Source: Terrisporobacter glycolicus ATCC 14880 = DSM 1288 (GTDB lineage: Bacteria; Bacillota; Clostridia; Peptostreptococcales; Peptostreptococcaceae). Taken from it: DNA of 64,000 nucleotides. Made by a program: the position numbers and the translations under genes. Below are positions 45,094 to 53,248 of the stretch, in pieces (position 1 is the first letter of the stretch; every line of letters starts with the position of its first letter). The stretch spans positions 1,550,001-1,614,000 of the forward strand of contig NZ_CP117523.1 of the NCBI RefSeq assembly GCF_036812735.1, read 5' to 3'. The notes under the pieces are model-generated. The model was not told the origin of the DNA, did not search any database, and worked only from the letters and a program-made list of their open reading frames with translations.

Positions 45094-46230
45094 GTGGAAA
45101 TATATTTAGATAATGCAGCAACATCTTTTCCAAAGCCAAAAGAAGTAAGTGAGGCAGTGTATGATTTTATGACTAACAATGGTACAAGTTCTGGTAGAGG
45201 GGCATATAAAAAAGCAATGGAATCAGACTTTATAATATACGAATGCAGGAAACTTATTGGCGAATTATTTAATTTTAATAATCCTAAAAATGTTATATTT
45301 ACTTCAAATGTAACAGAATCGATAAACATGGTTCTTAGAGGGATGATAAAAGAAAATGATCATGTAATAACAAGTTCATTAGAACATAATGCAGTGTGGA
45401 GAACGTTGAAAACTTTAGAAAAAGAAAAAAATATAGATATAAGTAAAGTAAAGTGTGATAAAAATGGCATGACTAAAGCAAATGATGTGGAAAAATTAAT
45501 AAAAGAAAATACCAAGCTTATTATATTCACTGCAGCTTCAAATGTTATTGGGACCATACAACCTATTAAAGAAATTGGCGAAATCGCAAGAAAAAATGAA
45601 ATTCCTTTTGTGGTAGATGGAGCACAACTTTGTGGAGCTTATAAAGTAAATATTCAAAAAGATAATATAGATATACTTACATTTACTGGGCACAAAAGCT
45701 TACTAGGTCCCATGGGTACTGGGGGTATTATTATAAATTGTGATTATAATATAGAACCTATAAAAAGTGGAGGAACTGGTGGAGATTCTGCATATGAGTA
45801 TCAAGTAGATTATTATCCAAATAAGTTGGAAACTGGAACTCTTAATGTGAGTGGTATTTGTGGTTTAAGATCTGCTATTAAATTCCTATTAAAAGAAAAA
45901 GTAGAAGATATTTATGAAAAGGAAAAATCCTTAACTAAATATGCTTTAAATATTTTATCTAAAGTAAATAATATAGAAATTTATGGACCAAAGGATAGTG
46001 AAAAAATCACACCAGTAATATCTTTTAATATAAAAAATAAAAAATCTGAAGAAGTAGCTCATATACTTGGCGATAAATATAATATTATGGTAAGAGCAGG
46101 TCTTCACTGTGCTCCTTGTGCTCATGAAGTAATTGGGACTAAAGAAATAGGAACAGTAAGAGTTAGTATGGGTTATTTTAATGAAAAAGAAGAAATAGAA
46201 AAATTAGCTTATGCACTAAATAATTTGTAA
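45094..46230 (+). CDS. cysteine desulfurase-like PLP enzyme
   Basis: A 378-residue class V aminotransferase-fold protein of the group that moves sulfur from cysteine. It opens EIYLDNAATSFPKPK. The PLP-binding Lys is in TFTGHKSLLGPMGTGG (about Lys201), and the persulfide Cys is probably in RAGLHCAPCAHE (Cys339 or Cys342), as in SufS-like and selenocysteine-lyase-like members. The GTG at 45094 is preferred because GGGAGG lies seven bases before it. An Fe-S protein gene follows at 13 bases, so the pair may serve cluster assembly or sulfur delivery (inference). Confidence 0.88.
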   Translation: MEIYLDNAATSFPKPKEVSEAVYDFMTNNGTSSGRGAYKKAMESDFIIYECRKLIGELFNFNNPKNVIFTSNVTESINMVLRGMIKENDHVITSSLEHNAVWRTLKTLEKEKNIDISKVKCDKNGMTKANDVEKLIKENTKLIIFTAASNVIGTIQPIKEIGEIARKNEIPFVVDGAQLCGAYKVNIQKDNIDILTFTGHKSLLGPMGTGGIIINCDYNIEPIKSGGTGGDSAYEYQVDYYPNKLETGTLNVSGICGLRSAIKFLLKEKVEDIYEKEKSLTKYALNILSKVNNIEIYGPKDSEKITPVISFNIKNKKSEEVAHILGDKYNIMVRAGLHCAPCAHEVIGTKEIGTVRVSMGYFNEKEEIEKLAYALNNL

Positions 46231-46243
46231 AAGGAGAAAATAA

Positions 46244-46777
46244 ATGTACATAGAAAAATTAGATTTAAAGTTTATTCAACCTTGTACGACAGATTCAAAC
46301 AGGATAAGAATTAAAGGAAGCTTTTCACGAAATATTGAAGATTTATTTCCTTATTTAAATACATATTTAAAAACTGCCATTTATAATAAAAAGGCAGGAA
46401 CGCTGACATTTAATTATGGACCTAAGATAATTATTATGTACAAAGAAGAAGTGGCTGTTTCAAAATTATTAAATGAAACTGATGCTTTTGAAACTTTAGA
46501 TTACATAAAAAATATTATAAATGATTGTGCTGATAAAACAGATAAAATTACTCCAAATGAAGATATGATAAGACTTCCAAGTCCTATCGATGTATATGGA
46601 TATTTGCCCAAAATAAACTGTGGTAAATGTGGAGTTGCTACATGTCTTGCATTTTCAACAAAATTAATAAATGGAAGTTTTAAACCAAACAGATGTATCC
46701 ATTTAGGGGAAAATGGCAATGAAGAAAATAAAGAAGAGGTTGAAAAAATAGTTTTAATGTTAGGATATGATTTATAA
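46244..46777 (+). CDS. (Fe-S)-binding domain protein
   Basis: A 177-residue protein. The C-terminal third has CGKCGVATCLAFSTKLI followed by PNRC (about residues 126-150), the C-x2-C-x4-C-x(n)-C motif of the 4Fe-4S domain found in the CO dehydrogenase/acetyl-CoA synthase gamma subunit and in RnfB. The N-terminal part is of unknown fold. AAAGGAG precedes the ATG. It is co-directional and close to the cysteine desulfurase gene, which could supply sulfur for its cluster. Confidence 0.8.
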   Translation: MYIEKLDLKFIQPCTTDSNRIRIKGSFSRNIEDLFPYLNTYLKTAIYNKKAGTLTFNYGPKIIIMYKEEVAVSKLLNETDAFETLDYIKNIINDCADKTDKITPNEDMIRLPSPIDVYGYLPKINCGKCGVATCLAFSTKLINGSFKPNRCIHLGENGNEENKEEVEKIVLMLGYDL

Positions 46778-46962
46778 TAAAAGAATAATTATATTATAGC
46801 TTTTAATTGCAAAAAATGGTAATATTATCTATAACCATGATTAATTTTATCAAAATCGAAAATATTTTTAAAAATTTTGTAGAATTTGTTTAATTAAAAA
46901 GTCATGGGGTATCTATTACTTATAAGTAAAAAAGATAATATTTATTGGGAGGGTATAATACT

Positions 46963-47505
46963 ATGAAAAAATTTGTATGTACTGTATGTGGATATATTCA
47001 TGAGGGAGAAACTGCTCCAGAAGTATGTCCAGTATGTAAAGTAGGAGCTGAAAAGTTCGAAGAAATGAAAGGTGAAATGAATTGGGCTGACGAGCATAGA
47101 ATAGGTGTAGCTCAAGGAGTTGATGAAGAAATAGTTGAAGGACTTAGAGCAAACTTCACTGGAGAATGTACAGAAGTTGGTATGTACTTAGCAATGAGTA
47201 GACAAGCTGATAGAGAAGGGTACCCAGAAGTTGCTGAAGCTTACAAAAGAATAGCTTTCGAAGAAGCAGAACATGCTGCTAAATTTGCTGAATTATTAGG
47301 TGAAGTAGTAGTTGCTGATACTAAAGAAAACTTAAGAGTTAGAGTTGATGCTGAATATGGAGCTACTGAAGGAAAATTAAAAATAGCTAAGAGAGCTAAA
47401 GAATTAGGATTAGATGCTATACATGATACAGTTCATGAGATGTGTAAAGATGAAGCTAGACATGGTAAAGCATTCTTAGGATTATTAGAAAGATACTTTG
47501 GATAA
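46963..47505 (+). CDS. reverse-type rubrerythrin
   Basis: A 180-residue peroxide-scavenging non-haem iron protein of anaerobes. The rubredoxin domain is at the N-terminus ([12 protein letters not shown] and CPVCK; Cys 6, 9, 22, 25), the reverse of classical rubrerythrin. The diiron four-helix domain follows, with [23 protein letters not shown] and DEARHGKAF. The ATG at 46963 has GGGAGGG seven bases upstream; a longer in-frame start at 46945 would place the ribosome binding site inside the gene. Codon choice is more selective than in its neighbours, as expected for a highly expressed protein. Confidence 0.93.
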   Translation: MKKFVCTVCGYIHEGETAPEVCPVCKVGAEKFEEMKGEMNWADEHRIGVAQGVDEEIVEGLRANFTGECTEVGMYLAMSRQADREGYPEVAEAYKRIAFEEAEHAAKFAELLGEVVVADTKENLRVRVDAEYGATEGKLKIAKRAKELGLDAIHDTVHEMCKDEARHGKAFLGLLERYFG

Positions 47506-47536
47506 GATTTCCTATAAATAAATTAGCAACAAATTA

Positions 47537-47608
47537 AAATATGCTTTTTCTTATAATGAGTGGTTTTATTAACTATTTATTGTGAGGATGAGCATATTTT
47601 TTTATATA
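47537..47608 (+). terminator. probable terminator of the rubrerythrin gene
   Basis: AAATATGCT pairs with AGCATATTT and runs into seven Ts. The 50-base loop is large, so confidence is moderate. Confidence 0.55.
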
Positions 47609-47646
47609 GTGGATATTATAATAAAAAAATTATTTTAATAAAATGA

Positions 47647-47675
47647 TTGACAATATGAAAAAAAATGCATATCAT
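47647..47675 (+). promoter_or_regulatory. sigma-A promoter of the aromatic operon leader
   Basis: TTGACA and TATCAT are separated by 17 bases. Transcription would start near 47682, giving a leader of about 300 bases before the DAHP synthase gene. Confidence 0.7.
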
Positions 47676-47735
47676 TAATAAAAACTAACAAAATAAATTT
47701 AATGTTTTAAATTAAAATTTAGAAAGGGAAAAATC

Positions 47736-47870
47736 ATGGAAAAATTAGAAAAGAATTTAACTGCAAAATTTTATAACTTTTTCTATTTTATGTTCTGGGG
47801 CTTTTATTTTAGCGCTGGCTACTTATTTTGCAGAAAAAAATATAAAATCTTTTCTAATGGGTTATTATAG
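47736..47870 (+). CDS. candidate aromatic leader peptide, 44 aa
   Basis: A 44-codon frame with AAAGGG seven bases before the ATG and a promoter 60 bases upstream. Fifteen of its 44 residues are aromatic (nine Phe, five Tyr, one Trp). Thirteen of these fall within residues 12-31 (KFYNFFYFMFWGFYFSAGYL covers most of this block). It precedes an intrinsic terminator and then the Phe/Tyr synthesis operon. This is the arrangement of pheL-type attenuators, in which a ribosome stalled on Phe/Tyr codons prevents termination. The alternative, a small membrane protein, cannot be excluded because Phe and Tyr codons are common in A+T-rich DNA. Confidence 0.6.
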   Translation: MEKLEKNLTAKFYNFFYFMFWGFYFSAGYLFCRKKYKIFSNGLL

Positions 47871-47926
47871 GTGTTAATATATCTATAAGCATGAATAATT
47901 AAGTGTAGTTTAAATTTGTTTATTCC

Positions 47927-47954
47927 AGAGGACTCATTACGAGTTCTCTTTTTT
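47927..47954 (+). terminator. candidate attenuator terminator in the aro leader
   Basis: AGAGGACTC (47927-47935) pairs with GAGTTCTCT (47941-47949, one G-U) around ATTAC, followed by six Ts. It lies 57 bases after the leader stop and 29 bases before the DAHP synthase start, inside the operon leader. Confidence 0.75.
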
Positions 47955-47982
47955 ATTACAAAAAATTAAGGAGGAAGTAAAA

Positions 47983-48996
47983 ATGGTAGTGATTTTAAAA
48001 CCAGGGACTAGTGAAGAGGAGATAAAAATGATAATAAAAGAACTAGGAAGTTTAAATGTATCAGTGGACAAAAGTAAGGGAACAGAATGCACCATACTAG
48101 GATTAGTTGGAGAAACTAGAAACATAGATCCGTGGTTTATTGAATCTCATGAATGTGTGCAAAAGGTTATGAAGGTACAAGAAACTTTTAAAAAAGCAAA
48201 TAGAATGTTTCACCCAGAAAATACAGTTGTAGATGTTTGTGGTAAAAAAATTGGTGGAAAGAAAATTGCTATGATAGCTGGTCCTTGTTCAGTGGAAAAT
48301 GAAGAACAAATAAAATTAGTTGCAAAAGAAGTTAAAAAATATGGAGGAGGATTTTTAAGAGGTGGAGCATTCAAACCTAGAACATCACCATACAGTTTCC
48401 AAGGTCTGAAATACGAAGGACTTGATTTGTTAAACAAAGCGAAAAAAGAAACTGGACTTCCAATAGTAACAGAAATAATGTCTCCTTGTGATATACCAAA
48501 ATTCGTAGAATGTGCAGACATAATTCAAGTAGGCGCTAGAAATATGCAAAACTTTGATTTGCTAAAAGAGTTGGGAAAAATAAATAAACCTATTTTATTA
48601 AAAAGAGGTTTATCAGCAACGATTGAAGAGTTATTAATGAGTGCAGAATACATTATGGCTGGAGGAAACGAAAATGTTATTCTTTGTGAAAGAGGAATAA
48701 GAACTTTTGAAACTTATACAAGAAATACACTGGACTTAAGCATAATTCCAGCTATTAAAAAATTAAGCCATCTTCCAGTAGTAGTAGATCCAAGTCATGC
48801 TACAGGAAAATGGTGGATGGTTGAATCTCTTTCAAAAGCAGCCATAGCTGTAGGTGCGGATGGTCTTATTATAGAAGTTCATAACGATCCTAAAAATGCA
48901 TTGTGTGATGGGGCGCAATCTATAAAACCAGAGGTATTTGCAGATTTAATGGGTGAACTTAAAATAATTGCAAATGCAGTGGGAAGAGAAATATAA
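47983..48996 (+). CDS. aroF: DAHP synthase (3-deoxy-7-phosphoheptulonate synthase)
   Basis: First enzyme of the shikimate pathway, joining phosphoenolpyruvate and erythrose-4-phosphate. At 337 residues it has an N-terminal ferredoxin-like regulatory domain (about residues 1-70), as in the Thermotoga enzyme inhibited by Tyr and Phe. The type I-beta barrel follows, with AGPCSVE, FLRGGAFKPRTSPYSFQG, LLKRG and VDPSHATG. AAGGAGG precedes the ATG by eight bases. It heads a five-gene operon whose products are prephenate-derived amino acids. Confidence 0.94.
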   Translation: MVVILKPGTSEEEIKMIIKELGSLNVSVDKSKGTECTILGLVGETRNIDPWFIESHECVQKVMKVQETFKKANRMFHPENTVVDVCGKKIGGKKIAMIAGPCSVENEEQIKLVAKEVKKYGGGFLRGGAFKPRTSPYSFQGLKYEGLDLLNKAKKETGLPIVTEIMSPCDIPKFVECADIIQVGARNMQNFDLLKELGKINKPILLKRGLSATIEELLMSAEYIMAGGNENVILCERGIRTFETYTRNTLDLSIIPAIKKLSHLPVVVDPSHATGKWWMVESLSKAAIAVGADGLIIEVHNDPKNALCDGAQSIKPEVFADLMGELKIIANAVGREI

Positions 48997-49028
48997 ATTT
49001 CACCTTAAATAAAGAAAGGAGGGCAAAA

Positions 49029-50324
49029 ATGGGAAATTTAAAAATTTATCCATCAAAGTTAAAAGGAGAATTAAAAATACCGCCTTCAAAGAGTATGGCA
49101 CATAGAGCAATTATTTGTGCAGCTTTAAGTGATAAATTATGTAGAATTGATAATATAGATTATTCAGATGATATTATCGCAACAATAGAGGGCATGAAGT
49201 CTTTAGGAGTAATAATTACAAAATATGAAGATTATGTGGAGGTAGTTGGAGTATACAAAGATATACAGGATACAAGAAAAAATAAAGTAATAGATTGTAA
49301 TGAGTCAGGATCTACTTTAAGATTTTTAATTCCAATATCTTTGTTATTTGAAGGGGCTAGTAGATTTATTGGAAGAGGAAACCTAAGAAAAAGACCACTT
49401 ACCACATACTACAATATCTTTGATAAACAAAATATAAAATACTCTTTTGAAAAAGATATTCTAAACTTGGAAGTAGAAGGAGCATTAAAAGGTGGAACTT
49501 TTGAAGTTGAGGGGAATGTAAGCTCCCAATTTATTAGTGGTTTATTATTTACACTACCACTATTAAAAGAAAATTCAAAAATAATAATTACCACTGATTT
49601 GGAGTCAAAATCTTATGTAGATTTAACTTTAAAAGTAATAAAAGATTTTGGAATAGAAATAAGTAATAATAATTACGAAGAATTTATAATAAAGGGAAAT
49701 CAAAAATATGAAGGACGTAATTACAGAGTGGAAGGTGATTATTCTCAAGGTGCATTTTTCTTATGTGCTGATGCCATAGGTAATGAGATTTTATGTAAGG
49801 ATATTAATATCGACTCTCTTCAAGGAGATAAAGAAATTATTAATATTTTAAGAAAAATGAATGTGGATATTATAGCAAAAAAAAATGAGATTGAAGGTAA
49901 AAGAAGAAAAAAATTAAAATCAACTTATATTGATGGAAGTCAGTGTCCAGACATAATACCTATTATTACTTCAGTAGCAGCTTTGGCAAAGGGAAAAACT
50001 GAAATAGTAAATGTGGGAAGACTTAGAATAAAAGAGTGTGATAGACTTTCTGCTATAACTAGTGAACTTAATAAACTTGGAGCAAATATTATTGAAAAAG
50101 AAGACAGTATAATAGTTGAGGGTGTAGATGAATTGGAAGGTAATGTAGAAGTCTGGAGTCATAAGGATCACAGAATAGCCATGACGCTAGCCATAGTATC
50201 AAGTAGATGCAAAAAACCTATAGTAATTAAAGACTATGACTGTGTATCAAAATCCTATCCGAAGTTTTTTGAAGATTTTGAAAAAATAGGAGGTATAAGT
50301 GTTGAGTGGAATGTGGGGCAATAA
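49029..50324 (+). CDS. aroA: EPSP synthase (3-phosphoshikimate 1-carboxyvinyltransferase)
   Basis: Transfers an enolpyruvyl group to shikimate-3-phosphate. The 431 residues form two globular domains. Conserved parts are PPSKSMAHRAIICAAL near the N-terminus, ESGSTLRFLIP, GRGNLRKRPL, and the later RIKECDRLSAI and SHKDHRIAMTLAI. AAAGGAGGG lies upstream of the ATG, 32 bases after aroF. The end overlaps aroC. Confidence 0.95.
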   Translation: MGNLKIYPSKLKGELKIPPSKSMAHRAIICAALSDKLCRIDNIDYSDDIIATIEGMKSLGVIITKYEDYVEVVGVYKDIQDTRKNKVIDCNESGSTLRFLIPISLLFEGASRFIGRGNLRKRPLTTYYNIFDKQNIKYSFEKDILNLEVEGALKGGTFEVEGNVSSQFISGLLFTLPLLKENSKIIITTDLESKSYVDLTLKVIKDFGIEISNNNYEEFIIKGNQKYEGRNYRVEGDYSQGAFFLCADAIGNEILCKDINIDSLQGDKEIINILRKMNVDIIAKKNEIEGKRRKKLKSTYIDGSQCPDIIPIITSVAALAKGKTEIVNVGRLRIKECDRLSAITSELNKLGANIIEKEDSIIVEGVDELEGNVEVWSHKDHRIAMTLAIVSSRCKKPIVIKDYDCVSKSYPKFFEDFEKIGGISVEWNVGQ

Positions 50325-51381
50325 TATAAAGATTTCTATTTTTGGAGAATCTCATGGAAGTGCTATTGGAATTAATGTAGATAATTTGCCTTCTGGATTC
50401 ACTTTAGATATGAAAGAAGTTACTAGGGAAATGAAAAGAAGATCTCCTGGTAATAATAATCTTTCAACATTAAGAAAAGAGGATGATGAGCATGAAATAT
50501 TAAGTGGATATTTTGAAGGGAAAACTACAGGAACTCCTCTTTGTGCAATTATTAGAAACAAAGATAATAAATCAAAGGATTATTCTAAGATTAAGGATGT
50601 GATGAGACCTGGCCATGGAGATTATCCAGGCTTTGTAAAATACAGTGGATTTAATGATTATAGAGGAGGAGGTCATTTTTCTGGAAGAATAACAGCACCT
50701 ATGGTATTTGCAGGAGCAATTTGCAAGCAAATATTAAGAAAAGAAAAAATTGAAATTGTAGCTCATATTCAATCCATAGGAGAGATAAAGGATAAAAGTT
50801 TTCTAGACTGTGATTTAGATAAAGAATTAATAAACTCTTTAAAATATGGAGAATTTCCTTTAATAAATAAAAATTTAGAAGATAAAATGAAAAATAAAAT
50901 TCTAAATGCTAGAAAAGAAGGTGACTCAGTAGGAGGAGTTATAGAATGTATAATTTTAGGTGTGGAAGCAGGGATAGGAAGTCCTTTTTTTGACTCTGTT
51001 GAATCAACTCTAGCTCATTTGATGTTCTCAGTTCCAGCTGTAAAAGGAATTGAGTTTGGAAGAGGATTTAATATAACAGAGATGAAAGGTTCAAAAGCCA
51101 ATGATGAGTATTATTTAGATGAAAAAAAAATTAAAACAAAAACTAATAATAATGGTGGAATAAGTGGTGGAATAACAAATGGTATGCCAATAATATTTAG
51201 GGTGGCAATAAAACCAACTCCCTCAATATATAAAGAACAAGGTACTGTGGATATACGAACTATGGAAGAAACTACTTTAAAAATTGAAGGAAGACACGAT
51301 CCTTGTATTGTTCAAAGAGCGTTACCTGTTATAGAAGGAGTTAGTGCCATTGGAATTTTAGATCTTATTAAAAATAGATAA
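50299..51381 (+). CDS. aroC: chorismate synthase
   Basis: Forms chorismate from EPSP with reduced FMN. The 360-residue protein has MWGNNIKISIFGESHG at the start, then RRSPGNNNLSTLRKEDDE, GDYPGFVKYSGFNDYRGGGH and GRHDPCIVQRA. Start choice: AGGAGGT sits four to five bases before GTG 50299, so initiation there or at the next codon (TTG) is likely, although most homologs begin at the ATG at 50311. It overlaps aroA by 26 bases, implying coupling. Confidence 0.94.
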   Translation: MLSGMWGNNIKISIFGESHGSAIGINVDNLPSGFTLDMKEVTREMKRRSPGNNNLSTLRKEDDEHEILSGYFEGKTTGTPLCAIIRNKDNKSKDYSKIKDVMRPGHGDYPGFVKYSGFNDYRGGGHFSGRITAPMVFAGAICKQILRKEKIEIVAHIQSIGEIKDKSFLDCDLDKELINSLKYGEFPLINKNLEDKMKNKILNARKEGDSVGGVIECIILGVEAGIGSPFFDSVESTLAHLMFSVPAVKGIEFGRGFNITEMKGSKANDEYYLDEKKIKTKTNNNGGISGGITNGMPIIFRVAIKPTPSIYKEQGTVDIRTMEETTLKIEGRHDPCIVQRALPVIEGVSAIGILDLIKNR

Positions 51382-51397
51382 AATAGGGGGAAGAATA

Positions 51398-52267
51398 GTG
51401 GATTTATATGACTATAGAAAAGAAGCTTTAATTAAAAACAAAAGTAATATAAAAATAGGATACCAAGGAATAAAAGGATCTTTCAGCGAAGAAGCAATGA
51501 TTGAATTCTTTGGAGAAAATCAAAATGAAGTAAGCTATGACAAATTTGAAGATGTGTTTATAGCTTTAGAAAAAGATGAAATAGATTATGGGATTTTACC
51601 TTTTGAAAATTCATGTACTGGAGCAATAACTGCTGTATATGATCTGTTATCAAAATATGGATTCTACATTGTGGGAGAAGAGTGTATAAAAATAAAACAG
51701 AATCTGTTGGGGATAAACGGTTCTAGACTTGAGGATATTGAAGAAGTTTATTCTCACCCTCAAGGTTTTGAACAAAGTAAAAATTTCTTGAAAAATCATG
51801 ATAACTTGAAATTGATATACTTTTACAACACAGCCATAAGTGCAAAACATGTTTCAGATTTAAATGATAAAAGCAAGGCAGCTATTGCCAGTGAAAGAGC
51901 AGCAAAAATTTATGGACTGGATATAATAGACAAAGAAATAAACGACAATGAAAGTAACAATACAAAGTTTGTAATAATTAGCAAAAAACTAGAGTTAAGT
52001 AATGATTGTAATAAAATGACTGTAACATTTTCTTTAGATAACAAATCAGGAACCTTATATAATTTTCTTAAACATTTTGCAGAAAATAAAATTAACATGG
52101 TAAAAATAGAATCTCGACCAAGTAAAAGCAAGTTGTGGGAATATGTTTTATATGTTGATTTTGAAGGTAATATTAACGATGAAAATGTAAAAAATGCCAT
52201 AAATATAATCGAAATAAAAAGTAAGTATTTTAAGTTACTGGGGTGTTATAAAAAGAAAGAAATTTAA
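51398..52267 (+). CDS. pheA: prephenate dehydratase with ACT domain
   Basis: Converts prephenate to phenylpyruvate on the way to phenylalanine. The 289-residue protein has a short extra N-terminus of about 17 residues, then the catalytic domain (KIGYQGIKGSFSEEA; LPFENSCTGAI; the catalytic T in NNTKF, Thr189, where most have TRF). A C-terminal ACT domain (SGTLYNFLKHFAENKINM, then KIESRPS) is the site of Phe feedback in the family. GTG start with AGGGGGA upstream. There is no chorismate mutase domain and no mutase gene in the window. Confidence 0.92.
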   Translation: MDLYDYRKEALIKNKSNIKIGYQGIKGSFSEEAMIEFFGENQNEVSYDKFEDVFIALEKDEIDYGILPFENSCTGAITAVYDLLSKYGFYIVGEECIKIKQNLLGINGSRLEDIEEVYSHPQGFEQSKNFLKNHDNLKLIYFYNTAISAKHVSDLNDKSKAAIASERAAKIYGLDIIDKEINDNESNNTKFVIISKKLELSNDCNKMTVTFSLDNKSGTLYNFLKHFAENKINMVKIESRPSKSKLWEYVLYVDFEGNINDENVKNAINIIEIKSKYFKLLGCYKKKEI

Positions 52268-52277
52268 GAGGTGTTTT

Positions 52278-53117
52278 ATGAAAATATTAATTGTAGGCCT
52301 TGGCGTAATTGGTGGAGGATATGCAATGGCCCTAAAAGAAGCAGGATATAAAGAAGTTTATGGAGTAGACAAAAATGCAGGCACTTTAGATAAAGCAAAA
52401 AAACTAGGTATTATAAAAGAAGGTTTTATAAATGAAGATGAAATAATTTCTAAGATGGACTTAATCGTTCTTGCCATATATCCTAATTTAGTAAAAAAAT
52501 TTATTATTAGAAATAAAAATAAATTTAAGAAAAATGCTTTAATTACAGATGTGACAGGAATAAAAGAGTTATTTATTCATGATATAACTGAAATCTTGCC
52601 AGAAAATATTGATTTTGTATTTGCTCATCCCATGGCTGGAAGAGAAAAAAAAGGCATAGATTATGCTACAAATAAAGTATTTGAAGGTGCAAATTTTTTA
52701 ATAATTGAAAATAATAAAAATAAAGAAGAAAATTTAAAACTAATAGAAAGACTTGCCTATGAAATGGGTTTTAAGCATATTAGAAGAACTACTCCTAAGT
52801 TTCATGATGAAATGATAGCATTTACAAGCCAATTGCCACATGTTCTTGCTGTAGCCTTAATAAATAGTGATTGGGACGATAGAAATACAGGAGCATTTAT
52901 TGGTGATAGCTATAAAGATTTAACTAGAATTGCAAATATGAATGAGGAATTGTGGAGTTTATTATTTTTAGGAAATAAAGAAAATGTGCTTACTGTTATA
53001 AATAGCTTTGAAAAGGAAGTAAATAAAATAAAAAAATGTATAGAAGATGAAGATAAAAAAGGATTAGAAGAATTATTTATAAAATCTACAATGAGAAGAG
53101 AAAATTTATGCAAATAA
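52278..53117 (+). CDS. tyrA: prephenate dehydrogenase
   Basis: Oxidises prephenate to 4-hydroxyphenylpyruvate for tyrosine. The 279-residue protein opens with a Rossmann motif (ILIVGLGVIGGGYAMALKEA). TDVTGIKE and FAHPMAGREKKGID follow, with the conserved His. TSQLPHVLAVAL lies in the helical domain. There is no ACT domain. AGAGGTG precedes the ATG, 10 bases after pheA. Last gene of the operon; a hairpin follows. Confidence 0.93.
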   Translation: MKILIVGLGVIGGGYAMALKEAGYKEVYGVDKNAGTLDKAKKLGIIKEGFINEDEIISKMDLIVLAIYPNLVKKFIIRNKNKFKKNALITDVTGIKELFIHDITEILPENIDFVFAHPMAGREKKGIDYATNKVFEGANFLIIENNKNKEENLKLIERLAYEMGFKHIRRTTPKFHDEMIAFTSQLPHVLAVALINSDWDDRNTGAFIGDSYKDLTRIANMNEELWSLLFLGNKENVLTVINSFEKEVNKIKKCIEDEDKKGLEELFIKSTMRRENLCK

Positions 53118-53181
53118 ACTGTAAAAAATAATTGAGAAAGGATAATATTTAAATTAAAATATGGAAATTGATTATTTGAAT

Positions 53182-53230
53182 AAAAAAAAAGCTTAAAGGA
53201 ATAATTTATATTAAACCTTTAAGCTTTTTA
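53182..53230. terminator. bidirectional terminator between tyrA and the PfoR-like gene
   Basis: AAAAAGCTTAAAGG pairs with CCTTTAAGCTTTTT, with A and T runs on both sides. It serves both convergent units. Confidence 0.88.
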
Positions 53231-53248
53231 ATTTGCTATTTAAATATA

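Noticed and set aside
47682..47983. T-box riboswitch in the leader of the aromatic operon
   Set aside because: The conserved T-box core (an AGGGTGG-type word before the terminator) and a long specifier stem were looked for and not seen.
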